Positions 1-10,400 of a stretch of DNA of 64,000 nt are shown in pieces. The notes under the pieces were generated by a model. That model ran no database searches. It worked only from the letters and a program-made list of their open reading frames with translations, and was not told where the DNA came from. The position numbers and the translations under genes were made by a program. Source of the DNA: Camarhynchus parvulus (lineage: Eukaryota; Chordata; Aves; Passeriformes; Thraupidae). The stretch spans positions 7,664,501 to 7,728,500 of the forward strand of contig NC_044600.1 in assembly GCF_901933205.1 (NCBI RefSeq), in the 5' to 3' direction. Numbering within the stretch: position 1 is the stretch's first letter; each line of letters opens with the position of its first letter.

Positions 1-1300
1 TCGGAATTACTCATAAACAACATGTACCTTTTTGTCCATGTGCCAATATCTTCTACTTGTCTAAATAGCTGCTCTCCCTCCCCAGTGCTTACCCTCTGGT
101 AAGTTTATGTTATATACCATACCTGGCATGTTTATGGAGAACAGTGGAATCCCCTCTGCACCTTTGTTTTTCCATGCAAACAGTCTAAGCTGGAATAATT
201 ATCTCAGCTCAATAATTACCCAGATCAAACACTTGGGAAGTGTGAGACAGAGAGAGCCTCTACCTGCTTACACAATGAACTAGTGGCTAAGCCAAGCAGA
301 GGCACTGGTTTCCTTGGATTGTATTCCAGAGCTTTATCTATTTGCCAAGCTACCCCTGGTAATTAAAGGCTGTGTAAGTAGTAACTGCAGAGAACTTGCT
401 TATATGTACCTATTTGCTCTGCCTAACTGTTGTTGAAGTAAAATTCTGGGTTGTAAAGGCAGTACAGCCCACACAGCTGCACATGGAACATAAGGAGGCA
501 TTCCCAGTACAGAATTTTTATTGGAGTGAGATGGGCTGGTTTGCATTACTTGAAGTTTTGTTGAAGAAAATTGTGAAAACAAAATAAGTTGTGACGTCAG
601 CCCTTGGACTAGATCTTTTTTTTTCATCTGCTGCAGCAGAGACTTTGCATTTAAAGCATATTTGTGCTGTTGCTTGCATCCTTTTCTGTGCTTCTTGCCC
701 ATGATTGATAAAGACAACTGTTACATCCTTGTTTTGAAACAGAGGAGTAATCCAGTTAATTCTGTGGGACAATTTACTTCCTGAAATTACATCAGGTATT
801 TGCAGTTCCTTGCAGAACTGGGTCCTTGATTGCTTTAAATTCACTGAGAGTGATGAGGACAGATTCCTGCAGGGCTATCGTGTCGTGTTTATGAAACTCG
901 TGCTCTCGCTTTCCCTGTCTTCTGTGCACACACAAAGAAGTGCCAGTCCCTTTCACAGAACAAGGTGCTCACTGATATCAGGTTAACATGCTCTTTTAAA
1001 TGGACTTGAACAAGAGCCATCCTGAGATGTTGTTTGACACAGGACTCAGCCAACCATAGAAAATAATCTTCATGCTTTGATGTCCAGTAACTGCTTAACA
1101 GGCAGTTGCAAAACACAGCTGAGCACACACAGGAATGGTTCTGTTCTTCTTTAAATTAAAAGTTGGAAGATTAAATAGAAAGGAGCAGGAGTGAAAGGAG
1201 GAGTATAAAATGTCATAAAACTGTGGTGAATGCTGAAAGATGCATTGTTTTCTCTGTGTGTGTGATTATGCTTTTCCCCCCATTTTTTATCTCCTCTCAG
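1..1300. other. SLC6A14 intron 2 (3' part)
   Basis: No coding exon is visible here. In particular the conserved TM1 exon that should precede exon 3 is absent, so it lies upstream of the window. The stretch contains a perfect cAMP-response element at 592-599 and a TATAAAA at 1204-1210 that is followed by an ATG in frame with exon 3. Confidence 0.8.
592..599. promoter_or_regulatory. perfect CRE palindrome TGACGTCA (intronic)
   Basis: The eight-base palindrome TGACGTCA is the full consensus for CREB/ATF binding. It contains a CpG, which is rare in this region. Whether it is used is not known from sequence. Confidence 0.4.
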
Positions 1301-1432
1301 GTGCTTTTCTAATCCCCTACACCATCATGCTGGCGTTAGCTGGCTTGCCCTTATTTTTCATGGAATGTTCCCTTGGGCAGTTTGCCAGTCTAGGGCCAGT
1401 TTCCGCCTGGAGAATGCTACCATTGTTTCAAG
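1301..1432 (+). CDS. SLC6A14: SLC6A14 exon 3 (TM2)
   Basis: The exon follows the acceptor ctcctctcag and ends before gttggt. It begins with two bases that complete a glycine codon and ends with one base of the next glycine. It encodes 43 full codons covering TM2 and the conserved [14 protein letters not shown] loop of SLC6 transporters. The same frame is open backwards through the acceptor to an ATG at 1240. Confidence 0.97.
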
Positions 1433-4400
1433 GTTGGTTTTCTTATCTTTCCTTTTATTCTAATAATAAACTGTTGTGAATTAATGATTTCTTAATGAAG
1501 TTACTAATTCTGAGACACCGATATCTGTGTTGTGACTATTCCCAATGTTACAGGGTCAGTGTTCTGCACCCAGGTATATACTTCCTCATTATTCAGTTAA
1601 TAAACAGATGCTGAGTAAAGATTCCCCCAAAAAGGGTCTTGGTTATGAAAGGTTTTATCAGAGATTCTTGTGCTCAGCAGCACATCACTCTCACTCCAGC
1701 TGTCCAGGCAGAAGGAAATATCTCTGTTTTGCTGTGTGAGGGAAAAACTCAGTAAAACAACTGGTGTAATGTGTGCAACAGGTTGAAACTAAACTTCAGA
1801 AATTGACTTTATCACTGGTTTTTTATGCTTCACATCCAGTGTAGCTTGCAAGGCAATTGTGTGTTGGATGGGTTAATTCTGCATTTGGCTGCCAGTGTGG
1901 GCACAGGCACACTGGTCTGGGTGCTCTGTGCAATATTGTGCACAATCACCCAGCAGCTGCCTTGGGAGTCATCTGCTGGTGAGATAAAATAGCCTAGACT
2001 CTGGCTTTGTAAAGTGGGGTGCTTCTTGAGATAAGAGAAACCGTTGCATGCTGTAGTGGTAGTTTGAGTTTGTAGTGAGGGTTTGTATTTCAAACACTCT
2101 CATAGGGAGATTTGTTTGGAAACAATTAACCACGTGCTTTACTCATGCCTGTCCATCCTGGCCCTGTACCATGGGTGTAAAGGACTCTGCAATGATTTTG
2201 CTTGTCTTAATCTACCAGAGGAGTTAACGTAGGAACGAGGAAGTTTCCTTCTGATGCAACAAGAATTTGCTTGTCAACTACAGAAACTGGCTGCCCCAAC
2301 ATTTACTTTTTTTGCCAGTCTCTGTTCTGCTGCACAAGAAACTTCCATGAAAGCAGTGTGTCTATCTTAAAGCAAAAGGTTTTAAACACAGCATATATTT
2401 TATATATCTGTAAAGAGAGAAACTTTATATATCGTTTCTAAGATGACCGGTACAGTTTGTCAGGCTTTTCCAAACTCACAGAACAAAACTGATTTTAACA
2501 AGGGGGAGAACAGTAATATTTACAAGATTTACTATAGTTTAAAGCATTCATTACAGTGGAATCTTTAAAACGGCTTGGCCAGTCCTAGTACAGTTTGTTT
2601 TATTTTACTAAATTTCCCTCTGAATGGGGAGAGAACAAAATACTGAATTTCTCCTTTAGACTTTGTAAATAGTCCATTTTTCTATGGGCCTGATTCAAAT
2701 TCTGTTTCAAAAGCATGTTTGAGATGGTCAGTTTGGATCATATCCATCATTTAATGGGTTTAAAATGTCGCTGTTTGTTTGCTGTTAAAAAATATTTTAA
2801 AACCAAACAAAAACCAACTTCAACTTCTTCCCAAGTAGCCTTTTAAAAGTCAAGTGAAGGCTATTTGTTTTGGCGGGAGGAGGGGTTTTGCAACCCGAGT
2901 TTGAGGTGGTTAAGATATTTTGTGTTTCTCTTTCCTAGGAGTGGGCATCACAATGGTCGTCCTCTCAACACTTGTGACTATCTACTACAATGTTATCATT
3001 GCTTATGCACTCTACTATTTATTTGCCTCATTTCAAAAAGTGCTGCCGTGGTCAGAATGCTTTTCCTGGGCAGATGAACTCTGCAGCAAGACACGAATAG
3101 GTACCATACTTTCCAGACAGAGTTTAATATTATTGTTTTTGGTAATTGGGCTGCTTTCTGGGTGAAAGTACAGGATCAAGACAGCTACCCATGGCTTCAA
3201 AAGTCCTTCCTGGAGTTTTGCATCTGAACATAGAGGAGTGATGCTTATCCACTTTGCCACCAGTTCTGGATGCTTGGGAAATCTATAGAGAACTGGGCTG
3301 AAATCACTTTGTTGGATCCTTTTTTTTTTTTCCCTTTTAAACCTCAGCTTTTTTCTAGTACATACATTTCCAATCACTTGAAATACTGCATTCCCATTTC
3401 ATCAGGCTTTGTGGCAAAAAATACCTTCCATGAGACAAACTACTGCAGTAGTTTTTATCGAGGTCTTTTCATTACTCCTTGCCTCCTCTGTGGCTATGGT
3501 AATCCTGGGCACCACTGAGGCGCTGGTTTCACTCTTCATTAACTCTTCAGAATGTATCTCCACACCATTGCTGTGTTTCACAGCACATGTAGGGCCTAAA
3601 CACTTATCTCACCAGTTTCTGTATCAGACCAGTTTAAGGCAAAAGGTGAAGTTGGTGAGGTAATTACCAGTTAGCAGCTGGAAATGTGCTTGCCTGGTAA
3701 CCAGTGATTATTGAAATAACAAGGACAAGATGAGGATGGATTATATTGTTTACAGTATTAATGTAAATATGTCTCAACCATATATCTGAAAATATCTTCT
3801 AAGAGGCCTTATGTAACAAAAAGTTGATGACTATTTATTGGCAAAACAAAAAAGATTTCAGCACCTAATTTGTAAGTTTTGGGGGAACACAAAACTGAAC
3901 TGAAGAAGCTGTCCTGAAATAGGCTTCAACAAGAATTTCCAGTAAATGCTGATACATATGCTGATAAAGTGTTTTTTATTGTATGTTCTGGCAAAAAATT
4001 CCCAACCCTAGTTTCCATTCCTCCAACTCTGCTCCAAGGAAAATATTTAAAGTGTTCTGACAAGCCCTCTGCCACAATAAAATGAATATCAGATACCAGA
4101 TGATCCATGTGTCACCTTGGTTCGGGACAAAGGTTTTCACAGAGTAACCAAGGCTACAATTTTAACTATGCTCTGATTTGATTTTTATAAGTATTCTTGA
4201 GGATAAGTAAAACGTGGTGAGCACACCAGATTCTTGGTGTTTTGATTTACAGTCAAGTAGCGAAATCACAGCTGCAAGTGACATTTCAGGTTTGTTTCCA
4301 AATATTGTTAGCAGGCAAACTGAAGCTGTAATTGCTTAGGAAACACATCTGCTGTATCGGTCTGATTTTTTTAATAATAGTCATCCCAGTATTAATAATT

Positions 4401-7400
4401 AATTTTTCTTGATTTCAGTAAATGACTGCAACACAACCTTCCATGGGGATATCATTCGTGCAAACTACTCATTTGTCACGGCCAACAATCTCACATGTAT
4501 AAATGGCACCATAAGCTACAAACCAGTGCAATTTCCCAGTGAGCAATACTGGAAGTAAGTAAATACTTTAAAGAAATTACTGAAAAAATACCTTTTTATG
4601 CATTGTGGTTTTGGATGTACCTTTTATTTTTGTCTTATCTTGCAGTCCAGAAAAAATATTGTCAAGGGACATGGGCATGCAAATCTCTAGAGAGGGGACT
4701 TAAAATTTAATTGATAAGTTTTGCTTTTTTAAGAGAAATTATGTATAGAAAGAGAAGCAAGTGAGTCAACCTTTAACCAATTGAAAAATACTCCCATTTA
4801 TAGCAGTCTTCTTCTCTGGAGTCCTGGTAGGCACTACTTGGCATCTTTATACATAGCATATACTTTTCTTTTTCTCAGGAGTTACTGTGTGAAATATATT
4901 CACCTTATTCTGAATCTGGGCCTGTTTTAAAATTGCCATTTCTTTATTGCCCCATGGTCTCAATTTGCCTCGTGTTCACTGGGTTCCTGGAAACTGATTC
5001 TTTTGGGCTCTTCTTTTCCTGTCAGAATTTCATGATTAACATAGAATATCTTAGGTGGGTCTTACAGGAGATGTATGGAGAGATGAGAGCTGGTAGGCTT
5101 CAAAAAGAAGGAAAAATTGCAGTTAAATACACAGTTTCTCATTGCCAATCATGCAATTCTAACTGCACGCTCTTGGAAGAGGCTGCAGAGTCTTGTAATA
5201 GCCTCACACAGCAGCTCATTTTTTCTGGAGAAGTAGCTGAAGAGGAGTGTGTGAGGTTTGTGTGCTGCTGCCATCCCCTCCTCACGGGAGCATCGTGTGC
5301 TTTCAGCAAAGTGGCTCTGCAGCGCTCGAGTGGGCTGGACGAGACCGGCAGGATCGTCTGGTACCTGGCTCTCTGCCTCCTCCTCGCCTGGATAATTGTT
5401 GCAGCTGCCCTGTATAAAGGAATCAAATCTTCTGGAAAGGTATGTTAGGAAGACCAAGGAGATGACTTTTGGCCTGATTCTGCCCTCCCAATGTCAGTTG
5501 GACCCAGGGAAGTTTAGCACAAGGCAGGATGCAGTCCTAACACACCCCCCTCTGCTGGGCTCAGCATTTGGCTTCCCTCCTGCTCCTCAGCTGCATAACT
5601 GTTACATAAAATATGAGTAAGGTGCTGATTACACAGCCATTACTTCACTCTTGGGCCTCCACTCCACTGGGCTGCCCTGTATTTTGGAATCTTGCTGTTG
5701 TGCCAGTGATTCCAGCTGAGTTTTAGCCGTTGCCTGGGCTGTGTGATGGAAGCGTGTGCGTGATGGCACACATGGGCACACGCCCTGGGAACACCCGGTG
5801 ATTATTTTGTACTTCCAGTCTGGTTGAGATGGTTGGACCATACAGGTCAGGTGCTGTGAACAGGTGTGTGTGTGCAGGTTTCTGGCAGATTGTGAAATGT
5901 TGTTTGTTCCCAAGAGTTGAGATTAGTTGTAGGGACAAGGTACTTAGATACTTGTTTTCAGAATCTGTCTCTGCTGAGCTCCCATTTCCACAAGCTGCAG
6001 CATGGTTTTCTGGAGTTTTTCTTGGGCTAGGCTGACTTCAGGCAGGCTGAACTTCATCCTTCCTCACCTGAGACCCTTTTCTTGGTTTTGTTTCTTCCTC
6101 CTCATACTCATTTCTCACCTTTGTGTTGCATCTCCATCATTTACATCTTCAGTCTCAGTTGCCTTTGCTCTTTTGTTCACCTTCTCTGCACAGATGTTTT
6201 TTCCCCCCTGTTCCTTCTGTCATTGTGCCTTTCTTTGGTTCCTTGCTGCCTCCTTTCCTCCGCTCAGTGTGATGTCTCCTCCTGTTTTGATTTCTATTTG
6301 GAGCTTTCTGTCCTTGTTTCAGTGCTTTGGGTTGGAGTGTCTGTTCTTTCCCAGCCTCAATTATTTGGCTGCATGGCTCTTCTTAATCTCATGTTCTTTG
6401 GGTTCCTGGCAGTTGCTCTTTCTGTTGTAATTTTTTTTCTGGCACAAAGACAATTTTCTTTGGAGAGTAAGGTGAGACTTGGAAGAATCTAGCTGGGCAG
6501 GAGCAAGACAGATGAAAGGCAGAGAGAATTGTTCTAGGCAAGCATGAAGGAAGTCTTTGGAAATGTCAGACTCACCACACAATGGCACAATGCTCTGGCT
6601 TGGTGGAGCCAACAGTCCTGGGTCAATTACCTGTCTGAATAACACTGAAACTAAGACTCAAGAAACCAGAGTATTGTTGAACATAGCCTGTGTGACAATA
6701 ACTGTACTACTGGCCTTGGTCCCATTGTGCTAGTACAACAGAATAGAACTGTGTCTGAGAGAACCTAAAAGTCCTTTCTCCAGCAAAGAAAGCTTCCAGA
6801 GCAGTGACTTTTAAAAATAATTTTTGTTTTGGTTTTTTTTGAGGGATGGTCGGGGGGAGTAGCAGGGAGCTCATCAGGAGATAATTCCACCCTGGTCGCC
6901 TAGTTTTTCCTGGCTTTCAGCTTGCACTTGCTAGAAGCACTGCCTAGCAAGAGATGTCTGAGCTAGCTGAATCCAGACCTACAGCAGTAAATCATGCCAG
7001 AAAAATGTATTTCTGAAACTGGTCAAGTGCTATCTCAAAAGTGGATGTGTGGCTTGGGCCTTCTGCTTCTGCTGGAATGCAGCTCCAGAACCGGCTAAGC
7101 CAGACGGTTTGGTGGTTGGCATGTGTTCATTTCTCTGGTTGCCTGTTTTTCTTTTGTACCAGCAGACCTTAGCCTAAAGCCTGTCCAGTCTTCCTACATG
7201 AAGGTCTGTGGATCCCCTCACACCTAATGTGTGTCCCTGCCATCTTTCTGCAGGTTGTCTACTTTACTGCACTCTTCCCATATGTCATCCTGCTCATCCT
7301 GCTGGTGCGAGGTGCCACCCTGGAAGGTGCTTTGGATGGCATAGAGTTCTACATTGGGAAGGAGTCCAACATCACCAAGCTGATGGAGGCAGAGGTGAGA

Positions 7401-10400
7401 GGAAGTTCAGCCCCAGAAGTGTGACACACTTTTCTGGTTATGTGGCTTTCTTCTTTTTTATCCAGTCAGGTACTTCAGGTCCTGCCCTGTGTTTTGTATC
7501 AGCAGCTGGTTGTGTAAAAAGTCCAAGCCCCTATTCCAGCTACTCTCAAATTGAAAGGCAGTCACCTCCTTCCCCCTCCCTGCCACACCAGTGATGAGAA
7601 CTGTTCTATTGCTTCTAAACAGTTCTTGCGGATCATGCTGGAGTTTAATCTTAGCAAGATCTGCTGACAAAGCTCTTGCTGATAATTTTAAAGGACTTTA
7701 TCATAAGGCTGAAGGGATCCCTGAGTTTGAAATTCAGGCCATGCCTTGCCTGGGAAATTACCTTGGGTAATTAGGTGGACCAGGAAGGGCACCTCATGCA
7801 AAGAAAGCCAGAACCTTCTTTGTTCTGGCTTATGCCAATATTATTGCAGTTTTATCAAAAGCAACCATTAGGTGTGATATTTATTTGTGGTATTTATGAG
7901 AGTGCTTGGCACTAGCTGAGGGGCTACATCAGAGGCAGGAGTGGTTTGTTTGGGTCACACAAGTGAGAGGGTACATGGAAGTTCTCACTCCTGCAGCCAG
8001 TCCTGGTTGTCCTTATTTATTGTCTCTGTGCCAAGATTCATATCTCAGCAATTCACCTATGTGAACAAATCTAATCTTTTCTTCAGGGTTAGCCCACTAC
8101 AATTTAAGTATTTGGCAACATACTTGGGATGTGACCTTTAGACACCATAGAGATACTGTGTGATTGAGACTGCAAGGTCACCAGCATGCTATATTCTATC
8201 CTCCCTAAAATTCATATGAAATAGAATTAGATACACAGGCCAAATGAAAAAAAATACCCTTGAGCTTCAATGGTGGACAGACTTCAATGTTTATGATAAA
8301 TACTATAAGTAATACAGCAATTCTCATGTTCTTTTTTTTTTTTTTTTTTGGCAGGTTTGGAAAGATGCAGCCACCCAGATATTTTTCTCCCTGTCTACAG
8401 CATGGGGCGGGCTTGTTGCTTTGTCTTCATACAACAAGTTCCACAACAACTGCTACGCAGATGCCATTCTAGTTTGTGTGACCAACTGTGCCACCAGTGT
8501 ATTTGCTGGGTTTGCAATATTCTCCATCCTGGGACATATGGCATTTGTGTCTCAGAGGCCTGTCTCAGAGGTGGTGGACTCAGGTAGGCTGATGGTCACA
8601 CTGTTGGTATTGGGACTTGCGTTGGCCAAGGCACCACAATAACATCCTTCTCTCCACTACTTTCCAGGGTTTGACCTGGCCTTTGTAGCCTACCCAGAGG
8701 CTCTCTCCCAGTTACCAGTTTCTCCTCTGTGGTCCTCCTTGTTTTTCTTCATGCTTGTGCTTTTGGGCCTTGACTCCCAGTTTGCCATTGTAGGTAAGTG
8801 GGGTTTTAAGTGACTCATGTCTTTTCAAATGACCATTGCCTTTCTTAATTATCCTGCTCAAGCTCACTTCTTCTTCCTTTACAGAAACACTTACAACCAC
8901 CATTCAAGATATAAATCCCAGCATAATGAAAAAATTAAGAGGACCTATAACCCTGGGTGTATGTGCAGTATTGTTTTTACTTGGGCTTATCTGTGTTACT
9001 CAGGTAAGAAATTAAATTTTTTTGGTAGTGAGTTTAGTTATGCTGCAAGTGATGAACTCAAATCAAAATACCCTTTCCAACTGTTGCTGTCTTTGTGGAT
9101 AAATCTTAGAGACCCTTGAATTTTGACAGCGTGCCTGAACACACAAGCAAGCAATTCCCAGGGAAAGCTTGAAGAACCTAAGGTTTTCTGCGATTATTGA
9201 ACTGAGACATGCTTTTAAATAGAAGGCTTTTGCAGAGCCTGTGAATGATCAGCCTGATTTATGGTTCCTCGGTTCAGGAATTTATTTGTGTAATCACAAG
9301 TATATGCATAGAACATGTCCGCAGCACAGTGGGTACTGCTAATAAATGCTGATGGGATCTTTTTGTTCAGAACTCACTACCAAGGAGGACAGGAATTAAG
9401 GAATGGCCTAGCCATGTAATAAAAACCCACTAGCTCGTGAGCATTTGTAGATTGCATGGTTACTTCTCCTGCATATGTATACTTATATAAATAGATACAC
9501 AGAAAAGAAATTTTAAGTATACTGTGTAAAATTTCTTGAGGCAATTGCTTTTAAGGGCATAAAGGTTCACTGCTATTACTCCATCTAGAAATGCAGATTT
9601 ATGTGTGTAATTAGACTGAGAATGTGAAGGAGGTAATTGTGGTGAGTAGACATTTGTATGGTCAAGAAAAGTACATAAGTCATTAAACAGGGTGGTGGGG
9701 AAGCTTGCAAGGGATTCAATCACAAGAGTGTGGAATGGCTCAGAGATTGTTTCCTGCTTTGTATCCTGCTATTGCATGCTGGTGTTCAAAGCTGTGGTTA
9801 ACCCCATGGAGAAGTCAGGCATGTAGGAGGATTGAAGCCTCCCAGAACTGATAACTGGTATAGCTGTTGCTGTAATTCAGTATAAAAACTTCAGCCCCAA
9901 ATTTATTCCTGTAAGCTCCAAATTTAAATCTTGCTCTCAGCTGCTTATATATGCTCTATATATGCATAGATCTTGGTTTTAGCATCTATAGTATTTTGTT
10001 AGATGTGCTTTTCAACTTTACATAGAGGGTTTAAAGAAAATAATATTCACAAATCTGTGCTTGACCTGGAGAACTGTGAACTTAAAAACTCAGAGTCATG
10101 ATTAGTTAAATTGTCTTGAACAAATGCATTTTATTTGTATGTTACTACTCAAATTTTAACCTCTAATGTTTGTCCTGCAGGCAGGAATTTACTGGGTTAA
10201 CCTAATAGATCACTTCTGTGCTGGATGGGGACTCCTCATTTCAGGTGCCCTGGAGATAATAGGCATCGTCTACATTTATGGTAAATTATTTGCATTGAAA
10301 ATACATTAATTAAACTAAGCAATCCCAGGAGCAGTGTATATCATGGAGTCACAGTATGGTTTTGGGGTGGAAGGAACTTGAAAAATCATCCTGTTTCAAG

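Noticed and set aside
1..1300. Search for SLC6A14 exon 2 (TM1 with the GNVWRFPY motif)
   Set aside because: Not found in any frame; it must lie upstream of the window.
6002..6492. Two overlapping + strand frames of about 140 codons rich in Phe, Leu and Ser
   Set aside because: They arise from a pyrimidine-biased intronic stretch, occur in two frames at once, and lie inside SLC6A14.
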